Source of the DNA: an uncultured Bacilli bacterium
Lineage (GTDB): Bacteria; Bacillota_I; Bacilli_A; RF39; UBA660
Assembly (NCBI GenBank): GCA_947623925.1
Contig: CANQID010000005.1
Location: 1-51,159 of the forward strand
DNA length: 51,159 nt
Reading direction: 5' to 3'
The position numbers were made by a program, and so were the translations under genes. Of this stretch, positions 9,799 through 19,207 are shown in pieces. Position 1 is the first letter of the stretch, and each line of letters opens with the position of its first letter. The notes below the pieces were generated by a model. That model did not search any database. It had not been told where the DNA came from and saw only the letters and a list, made by a program, of their open reading frames with translations.

Positions 9799-11561
9799 TA
9801 TTGACTGACTTCCTCATTTGTTTCTGTATCTGTTTGTTTATCGCTTGGTAATATTTCTTGTGGAGTTTCTGGTATTTCTGGTAATTTTGTTAATGTTATT
9901 GTTAATGATGCATATTTTGCAACCACAGTTCCTGCTGTTCTACTTTGAGCAACTACAATGCCCTCCGGTGAATCTGCTGTTTCCTTATATTTTACTGATA
10001 ATGTTATATTATTATCATCACACCATTGTTTTATCTGATCATAAGACCATTGTTCTTCAACAAAATCAGGGTATTCAACACTTGAATCTGCAACTACAAA
10101 TTTTATAGTGTCTCCTTTTTTTAATTCTGTTCCTGATAGAACACTTTGCTCAAGTATTACATTGTTTTCAACACTTCCATCAGTTATTTCTTTTAATTCC
10201 ATTTCTACTTTTATACCGTCTGCTTTTAATTTTCCTTCAACTTGACTATATAATTGACCTACGTAATTTTCAATTTTAATACCAGTTTCACCTGTTGAAA
10301 CAACAAGTGTAATTTTTGTATACTTAGTTACACTTCTTCCACTTTGTGGTGATGTTCTTATTACTAAATCTTTATCAACAGTAGTACTTGTTTCTTCTTT
10401 ATATTCAACATTTACTTCAAGTCCTTCTGCTTTTAGTTTAGCCTCAGCATCAACTATACTAAGTCCAGCAACATCAGGTATTTTTATTTCCTTCTCTGTT
10501 TTTCCAGCAAATAATAAAGCACATACACTTAAAATTAATAAAAAGCCTCCTATAACACTACCAAGAATTATTAAAATTTTATTTAATTTTTTATTTTTTT
10601 TCTTTTCAGTAGAATCTTCCTTTTTATTTTGTTCTGCTTTATTATTATCAACATCTTTTATAGTAGGCAAAACTTTAGTCTCTTCTAAATCTTCATGTTC
10701 TGAATATTCATATATTACTCTATGTTCATTTTGTCTTTCCTCATCTAAGGCTGTTTTTATATCATTATGCATTTCTGCAACTGAATCGTACCTGTTTTTT
10801 GGATTTTTTGCGCATGCCTTATATATTACATTTTCTATAGATTGTGGAATATTTTCAACAATACTTGAAACTCTAGGTATTTGCTCTTTCATTTGTTTTA
10901 TTGCAATTTCTACAGCATTTTCACCTTTAAACGGTAATTTACCTGTTAGTAATTCAAACATAAGTATACCAAGAGAATATATATCACTTTTTATTGTTGC
11001 TCCATTTCCGTTTGCTTGCTCAGGAGGTAAATAATGAACTGAACCCATAACTGAATTTGTTTGAGTAAGTTCTGTACTATTAAGTGCCATAGCAATACCA
11101 AAATCTGTTATTTTTACAGTACCATCTTCTTTAATCAAAACATTTTGTGGTTTTATATCTCTATGTATTATATAACTATCATGTGCACAAGTTACTGCAG
11201 AAGTAAGTTGTAACATTATATCTATTACTTCTGGTAATGTTAAAGCACCTCTTTTTTTAATTAAACTTTTAAGCGTTTTTCCTTCAACATATTCCATTAC
11301 TATATAGTAATTTCCATCATCTTCTCCAACATCATACATTTCAACAATATTAGGGTGTGATAATGAACTTGCGCTTATTGCTTCTCTTTGAAATCTTCTT
11401 ACAAATTTTTCATCATTAGCTAAATCCCCACGCAATACTTTTACAGCAACTTCCCTATTTAAAATAGTATCATAAGCTAAATAAACATTAGCCATTCCAC
11501 CTTCACCAATTGTTCTAATTATTTGATAACGATCATTTATTTTTTGACCTTTAGCTATCAT
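9798..11561 (-). CDS. prkC: Ser/Thr protein kinase with extracellular PASTA domains
   Basis: HRDIKPQNVLI, DFGIAMAL, TM helix, then PASTA repeats. Confidence 0.96.
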   Translation of the reverse strand: MIAKGQKINDRYQIIRTIGEGGMANVYLAYDTILNREVAVKVLRGDLANDEKFVRRFQREAISASSLSHPNIVEMYDVGEDDGNYYIVMEYVEGKTLKSLIKKRGALTLPEVIDIMLQLTSAVTCAHDSYIIHRDIKPQNVLIKEDGTVKITDFGIAMALNSTELTQTNSVMGSVHYLPPEQANGNGATIKSDIYSLGILMFELLTGKLPFKGENAVEIAIKQMKEQIPRVSSIVENIPQSIENVIYKACAKNPKNRYDSVAEMHNDIKTALDEERQNEHRVIYEYSEHEDLEETKVLPTIKDVDNNKAEQNKKEDSTEKKKNKKLNKILIILGSVIGGFLLILSVCALLFAGKTEKEIKIPDVAGLSIVDAEAKLKAEGLEVNVEYKEETSTTVDKDLVIRTSPQSGRSVTKYTKITLVVSTGETGIKIENYVGQLYSQVEGKLKADGIKVEMELKEITDGSVENNVILEQSVLSGTELKKGDTIKFVVADSSVEYPDFVEEQWSYDQIKQWCDDNNITLSVKYKETADSPEGIVVAQSRTAGTVVAKYASLTITLTKLPEIPETPQEILPSDKQTDTETNEEVSQ

Positions 11562-12295
11562 TTAACTTCCTCCTTATCCAAAAATGCTACTGAAATATTA
11601 TCAGTTCCACCTCTATTATTACTTTTTATAATTAATTTATTTAATTTTTCTTCTATGCTTATTTTTTCTGAAAGCACCTTCGCGATTTGATTATTATCCA
11701 ACATATTTGTAAGACCATCACTACATAAAAATATACCATCAATATTAGTTTCTACATCAAATATATCCATTTCTACTTTTGTTGAAGCACCAAGTGCTCT
11801 CATAAGAACATTCTTTCTTGGATGATCTTTTGCTTCTTCAGGAGTTAATTCACCTGATTTTACTAATAAATTAACTAATGTATGATCATTTGTTATTTTA
11901 TGAATCATCTTATCTTTATAAACATACCCCGATGAATCACCGATATTTCCAAATAATAAAAATTCTTTAGTTAATACTGCAAGAACAAGTGTAGTACCCA
12001 TTCCAGCACTTTCTGGATTTTCTTCTGTATATTTATATATTAGTCTATTGGATTCACTTACTTCTGCTTTTATCCAACTAATTGCATCTTCTTTTGTACC
12101 AATACTGCTAAGTTCTTTAAATCTTTTACCAATATGTGATATAGCGATACTTGATGCAATTTCTCCACCTTTATGTCCACCCATTCCATCTGCAACGGCT
12201 AATAAATATTCTCCCATATCATTTTTTACAATTATAACACTATCTTCATTATGTGTTCTAACTTTACCAGGATCTGTTAAATAATAATAATCCAT
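11558..12295 (-). CDS. stp: PP2C-type Ser/Thr phosphatase
   Basis: DGMGGHKGGEIAS, GDSSGYVY, DNISVAFL; overlaps the prkC start. Confidence 0.94.
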   Translation of the reverse strand: MDYYYLTDPGKVRTHNEDSVIIVKNDMGEYLLAVADGMGGHKGGEIASSIAISHIGKRFKELSSIGTKEDAISWIKAEVSESNRLIYKYTEENPESAGMGTTLVLAVLTKEFLLFGNIGDSSGYVYKDKMIHKITNDHTLVNLLVKSGELTPEEAKDHPRKNVLMRALGASTKVEMDIFDVETNIDGIFLCSDGLTNMLDNNQIAKVLSEKISIEEKLNKLIIKSNNRGGTDNISVAFLDKEEVK

Positions 12296-13332
12296 TATAA
12301 TCCCTCCTCATAATTAGAGCGTAACTGTCCACATGCTGCATTTACTTTTCTACCAAATTCTCTTCTAATTGTAACATTTATTTTATTTTTTTTCAAAATA
12401 TCATAAAATCTCATTATTTTTTCTTTACTACTCTTTTTATATTCTATATGTGTAGTTTCATTGTACGGTATTAAATTTACGTAACAATTTATTCCTTTTA
12501 ATAATTTTGATAATTGTAATGCACACTCATATGTATCATTCACATTTTTAAGCATTATATATTCAAATGTTACTCTTCTATTTGTATTATATATATATTC
12601 TTTAACTGCCTTAATTAATTTATCTATATTATAAGCTTTATTTACTGGCATTATCTTACTTCTTAATTCATCATTAGGTGCATGAAGACTAATAGCCAAA
12701 TTAACTTGTTTACCATCTTTTATGAATTGTAATATTTTAGGTACCAATCCACTTGTAGAAACAGTTATATGTCTAGATCCTAACGCAATACCATATGGAT
12801 CATTTATAATATTTATAAATTTAATTACGTTATCGTAATTATCAAATGGCTCTCCTATTCCCATTAAAACAATGTGTGATATTTTTATATTTAAATTTTG
12901 TTCTATTTTTAAAACTTGTAATATCATTTCATTAGCATTTAAATTTCTTACTTTTTTTAATCTTCCACTTTCACAAAATGAACAAGCCATATTACATCCG
13001 ACTTGTGTAGATATGCACAAACTATTTCCATAATTATGATTCATTAAAACTGCTTCTATTTTATTTTTATCGTTTAATTCAAATAAATATTTTTTAACAT
13101 CAACATCTTCTTTTTTAGAAATAATTTTTATATCATCAAATTTAAAGTCTTTTTTTAATCTTTCTAATATCTCTTTTTTTATATTCGACATCAATGAAAA
13201 ATCATTAACTCTTTTTCTATATATCCACTCATAAATTTGAGTTGCTTTAAATTTTTTCTCTCCTAAATTAACAAAATAATTTTCTAAATCTTCTTTTGTC
13301 AATGAATATATACTAGTCATATAAACACCCAA
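12295..13332 (-). CDS. rlmN: 23S rRNA/tRNA adenine-C2 methyltransferase (radical SAM)
   Basis: STQVGCNMACSFCESG; GIGEPFDNY; HAPNDELRSKIMPVN. Confidence 0.96.
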   Translation of the reverse strand: MGVYMTSIYSLTKEDLENYFVNLGEKKFKATQIYEWIYRKRVNDFSLMSNIKKEILERLKKDFKFDDIKIISKKEDVDVKKYLFELNDKNKIEAVLMNHNYGNSLCISTQVGCNMACSFCESGRLKKVRNLNANEMILQVLKIEQNLNIKISHIVLMGIGEPFDNYDNVIKFINIINDPYGIALGSRHITVSTSGLVPKILQFIKDGKQVNLAISLHAPNDELRSKIMPVNKAYNIDKLIKAVKEYIYNTNRRVTFEYIMLKNVNDTYECALQLSKLLKGINCYVNLIPYNETTHIEYKKSSKEKIMRFYDILKKNKINVTIRREFGRKVNAACGQLRSNYEEGL

Positions 13333-13412
13333 TATAATTATACCAAATATATAAAAAAAATAATAGATTACTCTATTATTTTTAGATTATAATTAATTTA
13401 ATAACTATATAT

Positions 13413-14387
13413 TTACATAATATTGTCACTTTGTTTATTACCACAAAAACTGCATATTTGTGATTCTCTTTTTATTATTGCGCCACAATTATTACATTTT
13501 TTATATTCTAATATGTTTTCAGGTAAATTATTTGTTTGAAAATCATTGACATTACTTGAATTTTGAGTTTGCTGTAAATGTACAGATTCATTATTTGGGT
13601 TTTCCATAACTTGCTGTTGATTATTAACATAATTTCCATCAATAATATTGTTACTATTATTTATATTTGGTTCATTAGTTTGTTGGTTTATGCTTTGATT
13701 ATTAGATTCACTAATACTTGTATTTTCTGAGTTTATATTATTTTGAAAAATATCAGTTATAGGTATTGGTCTAAATTCATTTGATGCATTACTTAAAGAA
13801 GGTTGATTAATTGGCTGTACTTGTTGTTGTGAAACTTCTACATTTACATTTTCATTAATAACATTATTATTTTTTTCTATAACATCAGGTACACTATTTT
13901 CAAAATTATCTAAATTATCATTAAATAACTCTTGTATTGGTTCTTGTAAATTTTTCTCATTTTCGTCTAATTTTACATTGTGAACATTTTTATTTAACTT
14001 TTTATTTTTTCTATAATCAATAAAACTAAGTATACTTGAAAATATAAGTAGTGCTGCTCCTACTATTATCAAATAAAATCCTATGCCATACTTGGCACTT
14101 CCCGCATTTAACTCATTTAGCGCTGTCATACTATCATTTATACCATAATAAAATATAAACAATATTAAGAGTGTTCCTATTGCAGGTATAAATGAAAAAA
14201 ATCCAACTTTAAATAAATATAATATTGCCCCTATAACTGCACAAGCTAACACAAGTTTTCCATTTTCACTTATAAAAGATTGTGAAACTCCATTTATAGT
14301 TACTATCGGAACAATTGTACCAACAATAATTATAATTGAGCTAATATATCCAATTATATCTGATTTATATTTTAATATCTTTTTCAA
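13413..14387 (-). CDS. membrane protein with Asn/Gln-rich linker and C-terminal zinc ribbon
   Basis: about 4 TM helices; C-terminal KKCNNCGAIIKRESQICSFCGNKQ. Confidence 0.7.
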   Translation of the reverse strand: MKKILKYKSDIIGYISSIIIIVGTIVPIVTINGVSQSFISENGKLVLACAVIGAILYLFKVGFFSFIPAIGTLLILFIFYYGINDSMTALNELNAGSAKYGIGFYLIIVGAALLIFSSILSFIDYRKNKKLNKNVHNVKLDENEKNLQEPIQELFNDNLDNFENSVPDVIEKNNNVINENVNVEVSQQQVQPINQPSLSNASNEFRPIPITDIFQNNINSENTSISESNNQSINQQTNEPNINNSNNIIDGNYVNNQQQVMENPNNESVHLQQTQNSSNVNDFQTNNLPENILEYKKCNNCGAIIKRESQICSFCGNKQSDNIM

Positions 14388-14430
14388 CTAGCCTCACCCT
14401 ATTATGTATTATACCATGTTTTTTAAAAAA

Positions 14431-14460
14431 AAGAACTATTTACAATAAAATAGTTCTTAA
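14431..14460 (-). terminator. stem-loop
   Basis: aagaactatt tacaataaaa tagttctt inverted repeat flanked by A/T runs. Confidence 0.6.
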
Positions 14461-14471
14461 AAAACATATTT

Positions 14472-16229
14472 TTATCTATTTACTTGCCAGTTTCCTACAA
14501 CATCACAGTTACCACTAGATGGTTCTGGATTAGGCATTTCCAATTTAACTATAAGTGGTATTTTAAATGCTGTTCCAAATCCTACACATGTACCTGCTTG
14601 TAAGCTTTTTTGTTTTTCAACTATTTCGGCACTTATATTAGGTAACATTTTTTTAATATAATCCAAATCTCTTGGGTGATTCATTTTAAATATTAAAAAG
14701 TTTGAAATTTGTGAAATAACAGTTTCAGATAATTCAACAGGTCTTTGTGAAATAAGATTTAAAATCAAACCATATTTTCTACCTTCTTTTGCGATTCTTT
14801 CAAATATATTATAACCAATCAATGCAACATCGCCATCATTTTGAACAACTCTATGTGCTTCTTCCAAAAATATATGAAATGGAATTGTTGCTCTATTTGG
14901 TAAATTTTTTGAAAAATTAAATAACATTTTACAATATATTTTAGTTGTTACTTTTGCAAACCAGTCTTCTACATCTTCAAAGTTAAAATTTATTATTTGT
15001 GCCTTTCTACCATTTGTCATTATAAGTGAAGCAATATACTGTTCCCTAGTTATATATTGTGGATAACTAAAATATTGTCCATATTCACTTATTGCAATAG
15101 AATGTAATCTAACTTTTAATGATATTGCAGCATCATATAATTTTTCGTTTCTAAGAAGTCCCTCTGAAATAAGAGTAAATTCTAATGCTTTTTCTAAATC
15201 TTCCATTGTGAAAAAGTTTATTTCTTCTTCTTCATATTTATCTAATTCATCTTTAATGAATGAGTTTATGTATTCAGTTATTAAATTACTTTCAGGGAAA
15301 TTACCATTAGTATCTATTACAAAACAGTCTCTAAAAGATCTAGTATATCCAATACCTTGTACAGGTGCATTTAAATTAAATTTATCTGTTTGGCATGAAG
15401 CAATTATTGAAAATATATCATTTCTTTTACTACTAGAAGTTTGATTTGTGTATAAAACTGTCATTATAGCCTTAGCAATAATATGATTTTTATAGTCTTC
15501 TGCAGTAGGTTTTTTACTTGAAAAAATTCTTACAAGTTTAAGCATTCTTTCTATTATTGGTAACTGAGAAGGACTAGATGCAGATAAAAGTAACGCAAAA
15601 TCATCTATATCAAGAAGCCATAATGGTATTCTTATTTTTTCACCATCTGTATCAAATTTATTAGTTGTATAATATTTAAAATTATAATTTGGATTTATTG
15701 TATTTATGTTTTTAAAAGCATTATGATATTCACCATATGCATCAAATATAAAGAAATTTGACTTATATGGTAATACATCAGTTTTTCCAAACAAATTTTG
15801 TAAAATTCTTGCAACTCCACATGATTTACCACTACCACTATTTCCAAATATAGCTAAATGATTACTACAAAGTGCATTTATATCTATTCTTATAGGATAT
15901 CCAGAATACAAAGGACTAGTTCCTAATAAAAATGTACCTTTACCTTCTGTTCCTAAAAATAATTTTACTTCATCTTCTCTAACCATTCTAATAGTAGAAG
16001 TTAATTTTGGTTTTCTTAATACACCACCAATAAATTTGTTATTTACAAATTCACCTAAAAATCTAATTTTAATAAGTGTTGCGCTTATATCTTCAACTTC
16101 ACCAAGTATTTTTTTGTCTTCATCTTCAAAAACAACATGCATATTCATTAAATCTGTTGAAAGTGGCCTATCTTGAGGTACCTCAACATGTGCCATATTA
16201 TCACTTATATATACTATTTTTCCAAACAT
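14472..16229 (-). CDS. HerA/DUF87-type hexameric ATPase
   Basis: GNSGSGKSCGVARIL Walker A, FHIFLEEAHR Walker B, SQRPVELSETVISQISNFLIFKMN. Confidence 0.85.
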   Translation of the reverse strand: MFGKIVYISDNMAHVEVPQDRPLSTDLMNMHVVFEDEDKKILGEVEDISATLIKIRFLGEFVNNKFIGGVLRKPKLTSTIRMVREDEVKLFLGTEGKGTFLLGTSPLYSGYPIRIDINALCSNHLAIFGNSGSGKSCGVARILQNLFGKTDVLPYKSNFFIFDAYGEYHNAFKNINTINPNYNFKYYTTNKFDTDGEKIRIPLWLLDIDDFALLLSASSPSQLPIIERMLKLVRIFSSKKPTAEDYKNHIIAKAIMTVLYTNQTSSSKRNDIFSIIASCQTDKFNLNAPVQGIGYTRSFRDCFVIDTNGNFPESNLITEYINSFIKDELDKYEEEEINFFTMEDLEKALEFTLISEGLLRNEKLYDAAISLKVRLHSIAISEYGQYFSYPQYITREQYIASLIMTNGRKAQIINFNFEDVEDWFAKVTTKIYCKMLFNFSKNLPNRATIPFHIFLEEAHRVVQNDGDVALIGYNIFERIAKEGRKYGLILNLISQRPVELSETVISQISNFLIFKMNHPRDLDYIKKMLPNISAEIVEKQKSLQAGTCVGFGTAFKIPLIVKLEMPNPEPSSGNCDVVGNWQVNR

Positions 16230-16239
16230 TTTATCACCC

Positions 16240-16533
16240 TCATATTAATTCTTTTATTTCTTCTTTTATTCTTTCATCTTTTATTTTTTCTAAAATATCA
16301 TTTATTTTATTGCTTTTTTCATATAGTTTTAACTTTTTTTCATATTGTATTAATTTTTCCTTTACGTCTTTTATTTGCTTATGTATAGCATTTCTACTTA
16401 TATTATTATTTAAACTTATTTCAGAAAGAGTCAAGTTATTGAAATAATAATCTTCAAAATACATTTTCTGTTTATCTGTAAGCAAGCACCCATAATAATC
16501 AAATAAAATTCCTAAATAAACTCTTTCTTCCAA
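16240..16533 (-). CDS. ylxM: YlxM/p13-like HTH protein
   Basis: YYGCLLTDKQKMYFEDYYFNNLTLSEISLNNNISRNAIHKQIK. Confidence 0.85.
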   Translation of the reverse strand: MEERVYLGILFDYYGCLLTDKQKMYFEDYYFNNLTLSEISLNNNISRNAIHKQIKDVKEKLIQYEKKLKLYEKSNKINDILEKIKDERIKEEIKELI

Positions 16534-16818
16534 TTAAAACACCTTTATTAATCCATCTATAGCATAAGCAATACATATAATACCACCTATTATATATGGT
16601 ATAGTAAATAGTTTTCGTTTAAATGTTTTTGTGTTATTATAAGCCATTGTAAAAAGAGCAAAAGCAAGAACAAATTCCAAAACAATAGCAAAACTATTTT
16701 CAAATATAGTCATTATTAAAAGCGCAATTACACAAGCCATTAATACTGCTTGAATAAATAAACCTATTTCATTTATTACAACTCTTTTTTTTGCTTCTCT
16801 TTTCTCAACTAACTTCAT
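16534..16818 (-). CDS. small membrane protein (start likely MKLVEKREAKK at 16818)
   Basis: hydrophobic helices; SD ggaggatcaaaATG; short overlap with the ftsY 3' end. Confidence 0.6.
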   Translation of the reverse strand: MKLVEKREAKKRVVINEIGLFIQAVLMACVIALLIMTIFENSFAIVLEFVLAFALFTMAYNNTKTFKRKLFTIPYIIGGIICIAYAIDGLIKVF

Positions 16819-17788
16819 TTTGATCCTCCACATCTTTAAATAATCCATATATATATTTTTCAATATCAAATGTTTTTAAATCCTCTTGTTTTTCACCTAA
16901 GCCTATTAACTTAACAGGTATTCCTACATTTTCTTTAATAGCAAGAACAATTCCACCTTTAGCAGTACCATCTAATTTCGTTAATACAATACCAGTAATA
17001 TTAGTAATTTCCTTAAAACTTTTTGCTTGACTTATTCCATTTTGACCCGTTGTTGCATCAACCACAAGTAAAGTTTCATGTGGAGCATTAGGTATTGCTT
17101 TTCCTATTACTTTATTTATCTTTTCAAGTTCTCTCATCAAATTATCTTTATTTTGTAGTCTACCTGCTGTATCTATTAAAACGATATCATAATCATTTGC
17201 TTCCATAAGTCCATCATATATAACACTAGATGGATCTGCATTTTCTTTATAAATAACAGGAGCATCTACTTTTTTACCCCATTCTTTTAATTGTTCTATT
17301 GCTCCTGCTCTAAATGTGTCGCCTGCAATGAGCAAAACTTTTTTATTTTCATTTTTAAATTTATAAGCAAGTTTTCCTATTGTAGTTGTTTTTCCAACTC
17401 CATTTACTCCTACAAATAAAATAACAGTTGGTCCATTTTGATTATAAGAAATTTTACTTGAAATTATATCATTATTTACATATATTATAAACATTTCATC
17501 TACTATTATTTCTATTAAATCAGATGAGTTGATTATATTTTCTTTTTTTACTCTTTTTTTAATTCTATCTATAAAATCCATTACAGTATTTACACCAATA
17601 TCTGCCATTATAAGTATTTCTTCAAGTTCTTCAAAATATTCTTCTGTAATTTTTTTATGTTTTTTATTTAAGTCATCTAGTTTACTAAAAAGTTCTTTTC
17701 TAGTTTTTTCTAAACCTTTGTCATAACTTTCAATTTCCTCTTTTTTTTCTTTTGTAAATATGTTCTTGAATTTATCAAAGAGTCCCAT
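16805..17788 (-). CDS. ftsY: signal recognition particle receptor FtsY
   Basis: GVNGVGKTTTIGKLA, GDTFRAGAIEQL, DTAGRLQNKDNLM, TKLDGTAKGG. Confidence 0.97.
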   Translation of the reverse strand: MGLFDKFKNIFTKEKKEEIESYDKGLEKTRKELFSKLDDLNKKHKKITEEYFEELEEILIMADIGVNTVMDFIDRIKKRVKKENIINSSDLIEIIVDEMFIIYVNNDIISSKISYNQNGPTVILFVGVNGVGKTTTIGKLAYKFKNENKKVLLIAGDTFRAGAIEQLKEWGKKVDAPVIYKENADPSSVIYDGLMEANDYDIVLIDTAGRLQNKDNLMRELEKINKVIGKAIPNAPHETLLVVDATTGQNGISQAKSFKEITNITGIVLTKLDGTAKGGIVLAIKENVGIPVKLIGLGEKQEDLKTFDIEKYIYGLFKDVEDQNEVS

Positions 17789-17842
17789 ATAATCACCCTA
17801 ATCTATATTTTACACTATATTCAATAAATTTTCCATATTTTT

Positions 17843-18148
17843 TTAAATTCTTCTATATTTTAAATCACTTTCAATGTTAAAATCAATACCAGAAACATTT
17901 TTTATTGCTTCTTTATAAAATTTTGTATATATTACAACTATAGGAATATTCATTTCTTTTGCAACACCAATATCAGACTCTTTTATATTATCGAAGCATA
18001 CAATATAACTTGGTTTTATTTCTTCATCTTCAATAACTAATATTTCATTATATCCTTTAGTATTGTCGATTAGTTGTTTAGGAGTAAAAATTTCATTTTT
18101 ATAATAAGTTTTGCCTTCACGTAAGCTAAATGAATCAGAATGATACAT
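17843..18148 (-). pseudogene. short ORF, possible 3' fragment of a larger disrupted gene
   Basis: no SD before the ATG; same frame stays open upstream (NIFRLAFEFNKINKNKIIS) to a TGA at 18220-18218, 2 nt past the stop of the 18222-19085 ORF. Confidence 0.35.
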
Positions 18149-18221
18149 ACTAATAATTTTATTTTTATTTATTTTATTAAATTCAAAAGCAAGTCTAAAA
18201 ATATTTGATTGATTTTTTCAA

Positions 18222-19085
18222 TCAAAATTTTTTATCTATATTATCATTGTTAAAATAATTAAAAATACCATTTTCATCCATATTTTGTATTTTATAATCA
18301 TAATTTTTATATACACATTTATTTAATAATTCATATGCATATATATTATTTTTACTTAAATGTTCTATCATTGTTCTTAACTGATCTATATTTTTTATTT
18401 CTAAATATTTATTTTGAAATTCACTATCTAAATATATTTTTTTATCCAAAATAAGTCCATCTATTATTAATTTATCAATAGTATATATATCTAATTTCAT
18501 AAAATCAATAATATAATCTTCATCATGTATTATTTCATTTAAAGTTTTTATTGGTATATATGTTAAATAATTTTTACAATTATTAACAAGTTTATTTAAA
18601 TTTTCTCCTTTTAAAATATTATATAACTCATCTTTATTAAAATATAAAAGTATATGATATAAATTTGCATCATTTTCTTTTAAAAGGAAGTTGAAAAAAG
18701 TTTCTAAAAATGGATTTTTTGTTTCAGATAGATAATATAATAAATCATCATTTTTACTAATAAATCTAATTATTTTTATTTTATTTAGTACAATATTTTT
18801 ATATTCATTTTCAATAGTCATAATAGCATTTAATTTATCTAATACTCTTTTAGAAGATAAAATTTCATCTATTACAAAATCATCCAAAAAAGTAACTAAA
18901 TCATCATCTTTTAATGCTTGAACAAGCCAAACAAACTCATAATGATTTTCATCTTTTAAAAATATTTTTTTTACTTCTATATTATTTAATATTTCCGTTC
19001 TTATATCTTTATCATAAGTGTTTAAAATGTAATCTCTCAAATAAGAAGGACTTAAATTACTATAATTACCTAGTACTCTATTCAT
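18222..19085 (-). CDS. hypothetical helical-repeat protein
   Basis: 287-aa ORF; no recognised domain. Confidence 0.55.
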   Translation of the reverse strand: MNRVLGNYSNLSPSYLRDYILNTYDKDIRTEILNNIEVKKIFLKDENHYEFVWLVQALKDDDLVTFLDDFVIDEILSSKRVLDKLNAIMTIENEYKNIVLNKIKIIRFISKNDDLLYYLSETKNPFLETFFNFLLKENDANLYHILLYFNKDELYNILKGENLNKLVNNCKNYLTYIPIKTLNEIIHDEDYIIDFMKLDIYTIDKLIIDGLILDKKIYLDSEFQNKYLEIKNIDQLRTMIEHLSKNNIYAYELLNKCVYKNYDYKIQNMDENGIFNYFNNDNIDKKF

Positions 19086-19207
19086 ATTATCACTCTTACT
19101 ATTCTATACTATATATATTATATCATATATTTTCATTAGACTAGACAAATAGTAAAAAAAAATGTATAATTATATAGTAATTTTTTATTAAAGAGAAAGG
19201 AGATAAA

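Noticed and set aside
14472-16229. HerA ATPase as part of an anti-phage defence system
   Set aside because: No nuclease, SIR2 or DUF4297 partner beside it; embedded among housekeeping genes.
16819-16869. Extended start (MILKNIYMDYLKMWRI) for the small membrane protein in the ORF track
   Set aside because: Extension lies within ftsY coding sequence; a good SD (ggagga) precedes the internal ATG at 16818.
18218-18224. TGA read as Trp (genetic code 4), fusing the 18222 and 17843 ORFs
   Set aside because: The two frames differ by +1, so recoding would not join them; conserved genes use TGG for Trp and have no internal TGA.
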